Source: Riptortus pedestris (Eukaryota; Arthropoda; Insecta; Hemiptera; Alydidae). Taken from it: DNA of 64,000 bases. Positions within the stretch are counted from its first letter, which is position 1. Each line of letters opens with the position of its first letter. Below are positions 32,195 through 44,760 of the stretch, piece after piece. Both the position numbers and the translations under genes were made by a program. The stretch lies in assembly GCA_019009955.1 (NCBI GenBank), contig CM032228.1, positions 69,177,501-69,241,500 on the forward strand, read 5' to 3'. The notes under the pieces are model-generated. The model made no database searches. It was given only the letters and a program-made list of their open reading frames with translations, and was not told the origin of the DNA.

Positions 32195-33690
32195 AATGCC
32201 TTTTTATGTCTTCTTCGTCGTCTCTAAGGAGTTCGGTTTAAGGTTCAAAGCTCTTCTTGGAAGATCGTATTTCTAACAATTGAGAACAAGATGTGAGACG
32301 ATAAGATGGACATTACAACAATCACAGGTTGGTGGGAATAAGCCTTTCAATAAATAACAATGGGTTAATTTTGTGTGTCCAATTCGGACACGGCCAAGAA
32401 TGACCTCGGACTTTTCTACTTGCAGTATTCCAACGCCGAGTAATTTCTTTGATTTTTCGCAGTTTATGGTCCTGTTTTATCGTCCAGTTCAGACTGGAAG
32501 TCAGCTTCCACCTATGAAATATGAGTTTTTGAAACTCTTTGTTTCCAATCGTCTGGGGAGATGAAGGTTACTGTAGTTCCATCTTCTCGAGCACTACGAG
32601 CTTCCAAATCCGCCATTTCATTATCCACCAAACCAAAAGTTGAGGGTCACCCAACAAGAGATATATTTTTTCTAGGCTTCGTATTTGACCTTTTACTAGG
32701 TCTGTGAGGTAACATCGAGATTTCGGGTTGACAAGACTTTGGAGTGAGCTGTATGACTCAATAGCGATAATGATTCTTGTTGCATTTGCTCTATATCGTT
32801 TATAGCTTGGCTTATCAACTCAGCGGTAAAAATGGAATTTACAGAGCTTATTCTGCACTTCATTGCCTTGTTCCCAATAATCCAGGAGCATCCACAAGAG
32901 GACTTCTCAGCTTTGGAGGTGGCTTTGAAGACCCAGACATTACTCGTAAATGTATTCTTTAGTTCTAAAAATTAATACTTTAAAGCTGGTGGTAACAAAT
33001 TTCTTTCTTGGCAGAAGGTAGGCCGAAATCAATTTGAATTTTAGACGGTTTCCAGGTTGAGAAGAAGAGTCGTTCACTAGTTATTGGCTCAATCATTTAT
33101 AAATCTGATTCCCTCAAAACGCCCTGTATCGTATTTCTCGTGTGATTCTTGAGTCTCCTTTGAGATCCAAACACACTCCGGAATGAAGCAAGATCGGGAA
33201 AAAATCTAATTTAGGAGATATAAAATGAAATTATGAAGATTCTTCTTAAGCTTAGTGATGGTGCTCCGCTTTCTACGTAGTGGCTGTCTATTGGAGAAGA
33301 AGGGAACGCTCCTGTCACAATTCGTAAGCAAGAATTATGGATCGTGTCTATTAGCTTTAGTGTTCTGTGTGAGGCAGAATTATATATCTGTGATCCGTAA
33401 TCTATCTTTGATCTCATTATTGTTTTGTATAGAAGCAGTAGTGTGTCTCTAGTTGATCCCCAGTTTTTTTAAGAATATTCATTCGTTTGTGGCACTGAAC
33501 TCTTAAATTTCTTAGATGGCCAAGCCAAACCAATCTTTTGTCCAGATGTAAGCCCAAATAATTGACGCTATCCGCAAAACGTAATTTGTTTTCATTAAAT
33601 GTCGAAGTTGGAACAGAGCACTTTCTGGTAGTTCTAAATATTGACCGGAGATATACTCTTTTCATGTAACAGCCCCCACTCAATTAGGCT
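32195..33690 (-). pseudogene. RNase H-bearing LINE ORF2 C-terminal half, degenerate
   Basis: Reading from 33683 on the minus strand: FADSVNYLGLHLDKRLVWLG (RT thumb), then RSKIDYGSQIYNSASHRTLK, TIHNSCLRIVTGAFPSSPID and GAPSLSLRR (33417-33240), a standard LINE ORF2 series. Further on, around 32860-32700, residues like IAIDSYSSLQSL fit the RNase H core (Asp-Ser following the strand). At 32400-32270 comes RVRIGHTKLTHCYLLKGLFP, PTCDCC and VSHLVLNC, the C-terminal RLRIGHT/zinc-knuckle-like tail of I/Jockey-superfamily ORF2 proteins. The RT palm and endonuclease are absent, and several frame shifts are present. It lies in opposite orientation to the Jockey relic at 30840, so the two are separate insertions. 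Confidence 0.75.
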
Positions 33691-34298
33691 CCCGACATGA
33701 AAATTAATAGCAATTATGAGACGAACTGGAATAACTCTGTACGGTTTTCAGGAATTTATGGCTGTTCTTTATTAAAACAATGAAAAATGGGTTGACGGAC
33801 ATAATAAGACCCTCTTTGAAATCTTAAATTAGACTCTATAATTAAATGAATGATAAGTTTCAATGTTTGCTTAATATTAATTTTCTCTTAAAATAACCTA
33901 CAATATTTCCTCTGTGGGGGTACTACAAGGATTTTATTTATGAAAGAAATTTATTTAATATAAAATGTCTTCTACGTGGCTGTCAGTGGACACCGGCAAA
34001 AATATTTAAGAAAGAAAATTTATTTGGTCCAATACATAAGTATTATTCACAATAATACAAGATTTGTTACAAAATTAAGAGATTTTTGTACTACTTGGGA
34101 CGTAGTCGTCCTTCAGTCATTGCATCTAAATTATAATGGGTGGCTCCACTTGACATCGGAAGGCTGTCATGATATTTACTCAAAAGTTGTTGAAGATGTA
34201 CTAAAATAGGAGCAACCTCCAATTCCCTGTGGATTTGGCTGTTCCTAACAAACCAGGGAGCTATTCGCTATTCGAAGCACGGCAAATTTTTTTAAAAA
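33691..34298. other. No recognisable gene
   Basis: AT-rich. The 77-codon plus frame at 33976-34209 has no recognisable domain, although its codon pattern is not obviously low-complexity. Confidence 0.3.
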
Positions 34299-34299
34299 A

Positions 34300-34450
34300 T
34301 CCATCAAGCAGTGGCTGCGTTAACTAAGCAGATTTCCTACGCTCTGGTATGGCGGACTATTGAACTCTACACCCAATACATTTATTTTTCTAAATTAAAA
34401 TCCAATAAGCGAAACTTGGGATTTACTAAAGGCTGAAAACAGGAAAGTGG
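34300..34450 (-). mobile_element. GCAGATTTCCC-family R-end fragment
   Basis: ATCCATCAAGCAGTGGCTGC then GTTAACTAAGCAGATTTCCT (R hairpin and repeat with changes), followed by TGGGATTTACTAAAGGCTGA. No L part. Confidence 0.55.
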
Positions 34451-35842
34451 GAGTAACTCTCCTACTAAATGGGAAATTCAGTATTCTGGGGAAAGGGAGT
34501 TTTGGGTAATTTACTTCCATTCTAAAGCTTATAAACAAAATCTATCATCCTTGCTAAAAGGCACTATAGTGTAATAATAAAGACGCGGGCGTATCTTCGC
34601 TGAGTGTTATGTTGCAATAAATGATTGAAGCGAAGCGAAATATGCTTGATAAATTGATTAGAGTTGATAGCCTTTGAAGAAGTCCTCTTGATAAGAACAG
34701 CCGGCGGACACAGAGGGTACCATAAAGAGTTGCACCTCACATGTCGGGAATATGGTACCTCTTTCTCTCTCTCTCTCTCTCTCTCAAAAAAGAGGATTTG
34801 AAGCGAACATTCTTCAATTACGGACAGCCTTCAGCCGAAAGGTAGGTACGCACTGTGCCTGCATACTCCATTCGTTCCGGGCCGGCGCCTCACAGGCTAA
34901 GAGATGAGCTTCATGATCGGGGATGATTCGAACGAAATTCGATTTCAATGAAGATAGTCCCGTGACTAAGGGACATTCGTAAGATTCATTCGTACGGCAT
35001 CAAAAGGGAACGCTAATACGAGATGACATGAGTGCATTCCGCTCCCACGACAGCTGCATCAAGAACGGAGTCATAGCACACGTGTAGAGTAGTTATGGGG
35101 ATATTCTAGAATCTGAATGAAACTTGGTGCGATATAGAATATAAATGAAAACGAGACGCAATTTATCGTTTTAGCAGATTTCCCTTAACACTTTATGCCC
35201 TAGAGACCAGGATTTTTATTAGATCAATCCCATGCCCTATGTTTAACACATTTGTGAGAAAAAAAAGAAAAGATAAAGAGAATTAATGGGCGATGAATAA
35301 ATATAGTACAACAGAATTTAATAAAAGGAGTTGTAGAAAATATGTTCTATATTTTTTTTTTCTCAAATATTAAGCGATCACTTATATCAGTCGAATCGTG
35401 AACTGCAAAAAACTACCAAAAATTGCAAGTACTTTACACGTAGCTTTTTATGCAGGAATAGAGAACATGTGGAAACATGTGAGAAATGTCAACAATGCGC
35501 AGTCCAGGCTGTGGAAAATTTGCTAAGATTAGACAGCCTCATTCCAGACCTTTTTTTATATATATTTATCTTACTTGAATAACACTAAAACTAAAAAGTT
35601 AATTTCTATGGCCGTTAGTTCATTCGGAAATCTTCTCTTAGTAACTCACTAATGAAATTATTAATTTGACAACGTTTTTCAAAACTTTCAAAAACATATA
35701 AGATTTATTTATTTATGGACATCACATCAAAGGTTATTTGACCTTTCAAAAGTCAAAAAATTGTGCAAACTGAAATAACGAAAGCAAAATAAATAAGAGA
35801 TAACAACAACTAACAATAACAAAATACATTGACAAGTAACAG
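34451..35842. other. Unique-looking block; GC-richer island 34560-35160; isolated 20-bp HINE-like tip
   Basis: 34560-35160 has balanced composition and a short (TC)n tract (34762-34785). It contains no repeat family and no coding frame, and ends where TTTTAGCAGATTTCCCTTAA (35169-35188), a bare L tip, abuts unrelated DNA. 35701-35755 (GATTTATTTATTTATGGACA...) looks like a minus-strand retroelement tail. Confidence 0.35.
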
Positions 35843-37140
35843 AAGTCCGTCACGCAGGGGCTGCGTAAACTAAGCAGATTTCCCTCGTGAAGTTTAGTAA
35901 TAGATAAATCTACATACTGGTAACACAATACCACCATGAATAAATACAAACGGAAATAAGAAATGTTTCAATTAATTTCAATAACCTGCCTGCAGGAAGC
36001 GTTAGAAATGTAATCAAACAGGTATGCCCGCCCACCTCACACCGGACAGAAAAACAATTACTGAAATATATCATTATTAGTTTTATTGAGAACTATTTAC
36101 TATGTCTAGTACTGTAATTAATAATGAATCAGAATAATTGGCATCTCAATCAATCAAATTTCAGTAGTCCAAAACCTTGGGGGGGGGGGAATCACCAGGA
36201 CATATTGCATGTATCTCGTATAATAAAGGTCTATTGAATACAATGTTAAGTATTTAAGCTTCGAATAATGTGATTTATCATGTAGCAGAGTATTGTTTAT
36301 GTAACATGAGTAGAAGTGGGGGTTTGCTGAAGGCTGAAAACTGAAAAAGTCCGTCACGCAGGGGCTGCGTAAACTAAGCAGATTTCCCTCGTGAAGTTTA
36401 GTAATAGATAAATATACATACTGCTAACACAACACCGTGAATAAATACAAACGGAAATAAGAAATGTTTCATCCAATTTCAATAGCCTGCCGACAGGAAG
36501 CGCTAGGTTAGAAATGTAAACAAACGAGTCCCGCCTCACACCGGAAAGAAAAACAATTACTGAAAGAGATCAGAATATACCACATTATAGTATTGAGAGC
36601 TATTTACTATATCTAGTCCTGTAATTAATAATGAGTCAGAAAAATTGGTATCTCAATCAATAAAATTTTAGTATTCCAATACTTTAAGATGGGGGGGGCG
36701 TCGCCAGGGAATATTTGCATGTATCTCGTATAATAAAGGTCTCTTGAATACAATTTTTGGTATTTAAACTTCCAATAATGTGATTTATTATGTAGCAGAG
36801 TATTGTTTACGTAACATGAGTAGAAGTGGCGGTTTGCTGAAAACTGAAAAATGCAAATATCTCGGTTAATATTCAAGATAGAGAATAAACGTATATAACA
36901 ATATTTATAGTGAATTTAATTTGCAATAAGATTGGTTCTATAAAATGTTTCAATCAGAGTCATAATTACGGAGATATTTCGAATTTTCGAAAATCCCCCC
37001 CTTTAAACCCCCCCTCCCTCTGGTCCGATTTCAGCCATTAACGAACTTGATCTGTCTTTTTACATAAAACGGTTAAATATCGAGTTTCGTAACGATTAAA
37101 CAAAAATTGCGACCGCTAGAGCGGTAACAGACAAATATAT

Positions 37141-37195
<55 letters not shown>

Positions 37196-37625
37196 TATAT
37201 ATATACAGTTTTGAACGGACCTCATTTTCGTCATCTACTAGGTAGGATCGATGGACATTTGAAGAAAAATTTCGAAAATTCCGTCATGAGTACAACCTCA
37301 ATAGCTGATTTCCCTTAAGGGAAATCTGCTAAAATGCAAATATCTCGGTTAATATTCAAGGTAGTAAATAAACGTATATAACAATAATTATAGTACATGT
37401 AATTTTCAATAAGATTGGTTCTATACACTTTTTGTTACAATTTTTCGATCCGACGTATGGTAACGGAGATGATTCGAATTTTCGAAAATCCTTCCCTCTA
37501 AACTCCCCCTCCCCCTTGCCCGGTTTCAGCCGTTAACGAACGTGACCTTTCTTTTTACATAAAACGACTGAAAACCGAGTTTGGTAACGATTAAACAATA
37601 ATTGCGACCGCTAGAGCTCTAACAG

Positions 37626-37691
<66 letters not shown>

Positions 37692-37817
37692 TTTTGAACG
37701 GACCTCATTTTCGTCATCTCCTAGGTCGGATCGATGGACATTTGAAGAAAAATTTCGAAAATTGCGTCGAGAGTACGACCTCAATAGCTGATTTCCCTCA
37801 AGTGAAATCTGCTAAAA
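35843..37817 (-). mobile_element. GCAGATTTCCC-family composite with duplicated R and L halves (R-R-L-L)
   Basis: Four modules lie head to tail. Two R modules start AAGTCCGTCACGCAGGGG at 35843 and 36347 (period 504). Two L modules start ATGCAAATATCTCGGTTAAT at 36851 and 37334 (period 483), each with its own TA tract (37137-37206 and 37628-37688) and each ending in CTGCTAAAA. R modules end GAAAACTGAAAA. The paired modules are visibly similar but not identical. In plus orientation of the element the order is L-L-R-R. Confidence 0.85.
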
Positions 37818-38408
37818 GTAAAGTAAATGAATATAGTACTAAATTAAAGTAATTACGATCAGAAAAACAAAAATTGGGGTGAATAATTAATAGGAACTGA
37901 GTCGATGAAAATGGTACTTTTGCTAATGATTATATTATATACTCAGTATTATATTATATACTTCAAAAACAAAAAGTAGAGAATGGGTGAATAGTTTACG
38001 TCAAATCTGCGAAATATCAGTTTTCTTAGAATCTCCATCTATCCTATTTAAAAGATTACAAAAAATAAGGTGTTAACTCAATATAAATAGCTGTTTGTTT
38101 GTTCATTCCCAATGTGATATTTAAACGTTTCGTGTAAAACTGTTTATATATAGAAATGTTTTTTGAGTAAGTCTACTACCTGATACATCTCCACTAGAAT
38201 GATTGAACAACTGTTGATGCAATCATCTCTGTCCAACTCGTACATTGACAAAGGCTCATCAATTCACTCAAACCAACAAATCTTTACATACAGTTATTAT
38301 TTTACTAAAAGTCTCAGAGGTGCTCATTTTAAATCTCAGCTATCGCTCACGTAGGATACTAACTAAGGAAGAAATTTAGAAAAGAATACGATATGAGGTC
38401 ATGAGCAT
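37818..38408. other. No recognisable gene
   Basis: AT-rich, unique within the window. Confidence 0.35.
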
Positions 38409-38449
38409 TAGAAGTCTGCTTGGTTTACGCAGGCCTTGCGTGTCGGGCT
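38409..38449 (+). mobile_element. GCAGATTTCCC-family R-end trace
   Basis: TAGAAGTCTGCTTGGTTTAC then GCAGGCCTTGCGTGTCGGGC, a mutated R hairpin without body. Confidence 0.55.
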
Positions 38450-39119
38450 TTTTTTCCCATTAAAAAATGGTCTCGCCTAAGAGTTGGAGTTAATCACTAG
38501 ACCATTTGTTCCTTACTCTTTGGCGTATATTCGCATTGCAAGCGGCTCACTCCTTATCTGAAGGCAATATTGTTTCGTCTAATTCCTCTGAACTATATGT
38601 TAGCTATTAAACGTCAGTTGTTCAAGCGAGCTCTAACACGCGATCATTATTTACCACCCTTTATATCTGCAAATATAACCACGAATTTATACCTCTAATT
38701 GCATATTCATTTATCTCAGGAGCTATGAATATGGCTTTAAATATTTTTTTTTTCCATGTCCGCTCATTGATCGTTCAGATAATATCGCTAATTCTCATTT
38801 TTGCGTTAATTTTGTTCCCTACTTGATTGCACGTTGTTTTGGCCTTTTTTTTCCTCGCATATCGTTTAGTAGAAATGAGCTTAGAATGAATTAAAAAGGC
38901 TTTTAATAACCTCAAAATGAATTGCTTTCTAAAAGCATAAAAATATACATTCGTCAGTATAAGATGCATACAATTTATTTTTTCACAATTTAATCCTCTG
39001 CAGGTTTAATATCCGGGCAATATCTAGTCCACACCAGTAATGGGTCCGGTTTGGAGTAACATTCCTTCGTAGCCTTGTATTAAAAAAATTGAGTTTTTGG
39101 ATCTTGTTAACCATCTTAA

Positions 39120-40040
39120 CCTTTGAACGACAAGGCTGTGACCCAGGTCAAATTTGACAAGTAGGTGTCACACATGACACAAACCTGCCATATGCATATT
39201 TTCCATTTTATTCTGCTCAGAATCACTCTTGTTGTCTCAAAATAACATTTATAAAAGTTAAGAACAATAGTGTGTTAGTGTGTGCGTGTGATTGTGAGTA
39301 CAATCCCCCCCCCCCGCCACCAACGAGAGCTTAAAATGAAATATTAAATAAAAATGTGCAAAAATTATATTTACAGTATAATAATATATTTTTTAATATT
39401 TGTTATATTTTAACAATGTAGTACCTTTACTTACGAAATAAATAAGCAAAGAAGCATATATTAGTAGAATTTTATTATTATTATTATACAAATATATAAC
39501 TAAGTATAAAAAATACTCAGTACAAAATATCAAAGGACACTCATTTATAAGAAAAATCATACAAAAAAAAAAAAAAAAAACATGATACTATTCCCTTGAC
39601 GATTCGTTATTGACAAAACATTCAGGGAAACGATTGTATACTATGTGCTCACCGCAAATACGTATTTGGCATTTACAGCAAAGACGGGTACCTCTTATAT
39701 TTTTTTTTTTACTATTTATAAATTACAATCACTTTCTTCCATTTGTCTTAAAAGTTCATTTCTAATCTCATCTTCGGTGATAAATAGCGAATTCAGTGTC
39801 ATAGAAAATTTACAAAAGGGATGCTAAACAACAAGGCTGTGACAAATACGACTCCTTCCGGCACAAACACTCCGAAAAGTACGAAAAGTGGAGGACAGAG
39901 CGTGCAATGACCTTGACATGTAGTTGACTATTGAATAGGAGGGTATTAAGTACACCAATCTTGTCCTGTTTGTTACTAGCTCATGCGTGTACAACTTACG
40001 GCATAGGTGTCACGTATGACACAGCCTTGTCGTTTAAAGG
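39120..40040 (-). mobile_element. piggyBac-like element, internally deleted, TTAA target duplication
   Basis: TTAA lies at 39116-39119 and 40041-40044. The termini are CCTTTGAACGACAAGGCTGT and, reverse-complemented from the right, CCTTTAAACGACAAGGCTGT; the subterminal GTGTCACACATGACAC and GTGTCACGTATGACAC also match. An internal copy of ACAAGGCTGTGAC sits at 39831-39843. A minus-strand transposase residue is inside. Total 921 bp. Confidence 0.8.
39601..39802 (-). pseudogene. piggyBac transposase remnant: N-terminus joined to C-terminal Cys-rich domain
   Basis: From 39802 the minus strand reads MTLNSLFITEDEIRNELLRQ, MEESDCNL, stop. That is an acidic N-terminus with the EDEI...SD flavour of piggyBac transposases. 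After about 20 bp of A-rich DNA another stretch reads RGTRLCCKCQIRICGEHIVY, NRFPECF, a Cys/His pattern like the piggyBac C-terminal cysteine-rich domain (R..C..C...C..H....C). The whole DDD catalytic core that cuts and rejoins DNA at TTAA is deleted, so the element could move only with transposase supplied in trans. Domain naming rests on pattern recognition, not a search. Confidence 0.6.
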
Positions 40041-40586
40041 TTAATTGGGGTTCGTCCTCTCGTACTTCTGTCATCAACAAAAGCTCTTCAAGTAGTCCGG
40101 GACCACTTTTATCTCTTTCACATAAAAAGACCAGTCTGCTGGATATTCTTATTTGATGTAACATAATGGGTTCTTAGGTAAAACGTTTGTCGTGTATGGG
40201 CTGCGCTAATTAAGCAGATTTCCCGACGTGCATCATTTTTCTCTCAAAACGTAAAAGATCAATGAGAAAATATTTTGTATTTACGTTTCAAATGAAGTGC
40301 TTCAAAATAAAACAGCTTATTGTAATATGACATGAGTAGGAGTGGGGGTTTACTTAAGGTCGAAAACTAAAAAAAGCCAATAATTAGGTTAAAAATCAAG
40401 ATAGTGAAAAAATGTACATAACGACGTTTACAGAAAATTAAATTTGCAACAAGAATGGATCTATACAATTTTTTGATCGGACTCTTATTAACGAAAATAT
40501 TAAACATTTTCAAAATTCCCTCCCTTTAAACTCATCCCCCTAGTCTGGTATCATCCATGAACGAATATCGAGTTTGGTAACGTCAA

Positions 40587-40625
<39 letters not shown>

Positions 40626-40626
<1 letters not shown>

Positions 40627-40840
40627 TAGCTAAGGTACCCGGCTTCGCCCGGAAATTCATTTCATGCTGAATGAAGATGGTATTTTTTGGAGAGGCTTTA
40701 CTTTCTACAATATTTTGACATTTCCCCGTCCCAGTATTAAGAATATATACCCGTCGTTGCTGTGGATTTGTTAATAATAAAGTTATTTTTTATTAAAGAG
40801 TTCACTTTCCTCAATATTTTTATATTTCCCGTTTCCTGTG

Positions 40841-40878
<38 letters not shown>

Positions 40879-41864
40879 TGTAATGAACCATATAATTCAT
40901 AATCATGGAAAGTATTATGTCCTTCAAACGATGTATGAATAAAAGTTCCTTTCCCATGATGCGGTAAAAAGCCCAACGGTGACAGCTGTTTTAGGTACGT
41001 CAATACCGCTATAACCCCAACTCCCGTTCGAACCTAAAAATTGTAATATAGCTTAACATTATTAAATATTAAGTAATATTGGGGCGTTAGTGCCCAATAA
41101 AATTGTTGGCTGCCTCTTTAGATTTTAGTGTATATCACGTTTATACTTTGTTAAACGACAAAAATGAATACAACAAAAGTTACTCTACATAACAAACTAA
41201 ACAACTTTTATCCTGAGCACGTTTACCAAAAACAAATAGGAAACGAAATATCGCTATTTTTAATTTCAAGCCTACCTTATAACCCCCACTCCTGCTCGTC
41301 CCTAGAAATGTTGGTATGGCTTATTATAACTAAGGAGTTAGTGCTAATAACATACCGAGTTTTGTTTAGTTCGTATTAGTTTCTTTGTGCCCAATAAAAT
41401 TATTGAATCCCGCTATAGTTTTAGCGTATAACTCGTTTACACTTCCGTATACGACAAAAGTTTATATAACAAAAGTTACTCTAAATATAAAAATAAAAAA
41501 CTTTTGTTATGTTTTTATTTGCTGAAAACCCAATAGGAAACGAAATATCGCTATTTTTAATTTCTGGCTTCCTTTATAACCCCCACTCCTGTTCGTCTCA
41601 GAGGATATTGATATAGCCTAAAGTCTAAGTTGGGTTAGTAGTAATATACATACCAAGTTTCATAAAATTCGGTTCAGCCGTTTATGCGTGAAAAGGTAAC
41701 AAACAAACAAACAAACAAATAAACAAACAAATAAACAAACAAATAAACAAACAAACAGACACCAAAGAAACAAAATGCAGTTATGGTGTCTATGACATGT
41801 GAAACGAAAAGTTATCGTGAAATTTCGCAAAAAAAAATCAATGTACAGACAGAGGTTACATTTC
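40626..41864 (+). mobile_element. RTE-like non-autonomous element, copy B (array unit 1)
   Basis: Starts CTAGCTAAGGTACCCGGCTT and ends GACAGAGGTTACATTTCTAT. Contains two to three 300-bp monomer-like units and the tail TTCGGTTCAGCCGTTTATGC with (AACA)n at 41696-41757. A long poly-T (40848-40872) is specific to this copy. Confidence 0.7.
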
Positions 41865-41878
41865 TATATATATATATA

Positions 41879-43001
41879 CTAGCTCAGATACCCGGCTTCG
41901 CCCGGGAATTCATTTGAGGCTGAATGGTGATGGTATTTTTTAGCAGGCTTTACATTGCACAATATTTTGACATTTACCCGTCCCAGTGTTTAGGATTGAT
42001 ACCCATTTTTGCCCTGGATTTGCTAATAATAGAATTATTTGCTCGATAATTCTTCACAGTCTTCAATATTTTTATATTTCCCGTCTCTTATACATGTAAA
42101 TATGGTGAATTTTTATTTCAGGCCTCCCTTATAACCCCCCTCCCGTTCGAACCTAAAAATTTTAATATAACTTATAATCATGGAAGAATTAATGCTAATT
42201 GACATACCGAGTTTTGTTAAATTCGGTTCAGCCGTTAGTGCCCGCTAAAGTTTTAACGTATAACTCATTTATACTTAGGTATACGACAAAAGTGTATATA
42301 ACCAAAGTTATTCCAAATAACAAAATAAACAACTTTTGTTATGTTTATATTTGCGGAAAAACCAATAGGAAACGAAATATCGCTATTTTTAATTTCAGGC
42401 TTCCCTTATAACCCCCACTCCTGCCCGTCCATAGAAATGTTGGTATGGCTTATTATAATGAAGGCCTCACTGCTAATACACATACCGAGTTTATTTAGTT
42501 CGGTTGAGTCTTTTTTGGCAAATAATATTGTTCACTTCCGCTATAATTTTTAGCGTATATCTCGTTAATAATTCGGTTTACGAAAAAAGTGTATATAACA
42601 AAAGTTACTCTAAATAACAAAATAAACAACTTTTGTTATGTGCATATGTACCGAAAAACCAATAGAAAACGAAATATCGCTATTTTTAATTTCATGCTTC
42701 CCTTATAACCCCCACTCCTGTTCGTCTCAGAGAAAATTAATATAGCCTAAAGTCTAAGTTGGGTTAGTAGTAATATACATACCAAGTTTCATAAAATTCG
42801 GTTCAGCCGTTTATGCGTGAAAAGGTAACAAACAAACAAACAAACAAACAAACAAACAAACAAACAAACAAACAAACAAACAAACAAACAAACATACACG
42901 AAAGAAACAAAATGCAGTTATGGTGTCTATGACATGTGAAACGAAAAGTTATCGTGAAATTTCGCAAAAAAAATCAATGTACAGACAGAGGTTACAATTT
43001 T
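41879..43001 (+). mobile_element. RTE-like non-autonomous element, copy C (array unit 2)
   Basis: CTAGCTCAGATACCCGG to GAGGTTACAATTTTATA, with an (AACA)n tract at 42828-42893. Nearly identical to copy D over the first 350 bp, suggesting recent duplication. Confidence 0.75.
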
Positions 43002-43011
43002 ATATATATAT

Positions 43012-43072
<61 letters not shown>
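43002..43072. repeat. (TA)n spacer between array units C and D
   Basis: TATATATATAGATATATA then pure TA up to the next CTAGCTC. Equivalent spacers lie at 41865-41878 and 44158-44210. Confidence 0.9.
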
Positions 43073-43073
<1 letters not shown>

Positions 43074-44153
43074 TAGCTCAGATACCCGGCTTCGCCCGGG
43101 AATTCATTTGAGGCTGAATGGTGATGGTATTTTTTAGCAGGCTTTACATTGCACAATATTTTGACATTTACCCGTCCCAGTGTTTAGGATTGATACCCGT
43201 CGTTGCCGGTGATTTGCTAATAATAGAATTATTTGTTCGATAATTCTTCACAGTCTTCGATATTTTTATATTTCCCGTTTCTTATACATGTAAATATGGT
43301 GAATTTTTATTTCAGGCCTCCCTTATAACTCCCCTCCCGTTCGAACCTAAAAATTTTAATATAACTTATAATCATGGAAGAATTAATGATAATTGACATA
43401 CCGAGTTTTGTTAAGTTCGGATCAGCCGTTAGTGCCCGCTAAAGTTTTAACGTATAACTCGTTTACACTTCCGTATACGACAAAAGTTTATATAACAAAA
43501 GTTACTCTAAATATAAAAATAAAAAACTTTTGTTATGTTTTATTTGCGGAAAAACCAATAGGAAACGAAATATCGCTATTTTTAATTTCAGGCTTCCCTT
43601 ATAACCCCCACTCCTGCCCGTACATAGAAATATTGGTATGGCTTATTATAATGAAGGCCTCACTGCTAATACACATACCGAGTTTTATTTAGTTCGGTTG
43701 AGTCTTTTTTGGCAAATAATATTGTTGACTCCCGCTATAATTTTTAGCGTATAACGCATTTAAACTTCGCTATACGACAAAAGTGTATATAACAAAAGTT
43801 ACTCTAAATAACAAAATAAACAACTTTTGTTATGTGCATATTTGCCGAAAAACCAATAGAAAACGAAATATCGATATTTTTAATTTCAGGCTTCACTTAT
43901 AACCCCCACTCCATTTCGTCTCAGAGAAAATTAATATAGCCTAAAGTCTAAGTTGGGTTAGTAGTAATATACATACTAAGTTTCATAAAATTCGGTTCAG
44001 CCGTTTATGCGTGAAAAGGTAACAAACAAACAAACAAACAAACAAACAAACATACACGAAAGAAACAAAATGCAGATATGGTGTCTATGACATGTGAAAC
44101 GAAAAGTTATCGTGAAATTTCGCGAAAAAAATCAATGTACAGACAGAGGTTAC

Positions 44154-44160
<7 letters not shown>
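43073..44160 (+). mobile_element. RTE-like non-autonomous element, copy D (array unit 3)
   Basis: Same ends and internal order as copy C. The (AACA)n tract is shorter (44022-44051). Monomer landmarks TTTTGTTATG recur about 300 bp apart (43527 and 43823). Confidence 0.75.
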
Positions 44161-44210
<50 letters not shown>

Positions 44211-44211
<1 letters not shown>

Positions 44212-44690
44212 TAGCTCAGATACCCGGCTTCGCCCGGGAATTCATTTGAGCCTGGATGGCGGTTGTATTTTTTTGGCAAGGCTTTACTTTGCACAATATT
44301 TTGACATTTACCCGTCCCAGTGTTTAGGATTGATACCCGTCGTTGCCGTGGATTTGCTAATAATAGAATATTTGTTCGATAAGGCTTCACTGTCTTCGAT
44401 ATTTTTATATTTCCCGTCTCTTATACATGTAAATATAGTGAATTTTTATTTCGGGCCCCCCTTATAACCCCCATCCCGTTCGAACCTAAACATTTTAATA
44501 TAACTTATAATCATGGAAGAATTAATGCTAATTGACATACCGAACTTTGTTAAGTTCGGTTCAGCCGTTAGTGCCCAATAAAATTGTTGGCTCCCGCTAA
44601 AGTTTAACGTATAACTCATTTATACTTAGGTATACGACAAAAGTGTATATAACAAGCGTTATATATTATTTGCGGAAAAACCATATCTAT
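44211..44690 (+). mobile_element. RTE-like element, copy E (array unit 4), 3'-truncated
   Basis: Starts CTAGCTCAGATACCCGG but breaks off at TATTTGCGGAAAAACCATAT inside the first monomer, replaced by TATATATAAATA repeats. It is then faced by the inverted copy F. Confidence 0.7.
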
Positions 44691-44760
44691 ATAAATATAT
44701 ATATAAATAAAGATATATATTGTTATATATATATATATATAAATATCTATATATATATAA

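Larger units (their letters stand above)
38920..40165 (+). repeat. Unclassified duplicated segment, split by piggyBac-like insertion
   Basis: 38920-39115 and 40045-40165 align with the contiguous 46540-46870: AAAGCATAAA...ATATACATTCGTCAGTATAA, GGGCAATATCTAGTCCACAC, TAATGGGTCCGGTTT, CTCTTCAAGTAGTCCG. The break falls exactly at a TTAA. Confidence 0.7.

Noticed and set aside
43393..44467. Frames with NEISLFLISGFPYNPHSC-like repeats, also at 2646, 41164, 42341 and 45305
   Set aside because: They recur because the 300-bp monomers recur; stops and frame breaks differ in each copy, so there is no selection for a protein.
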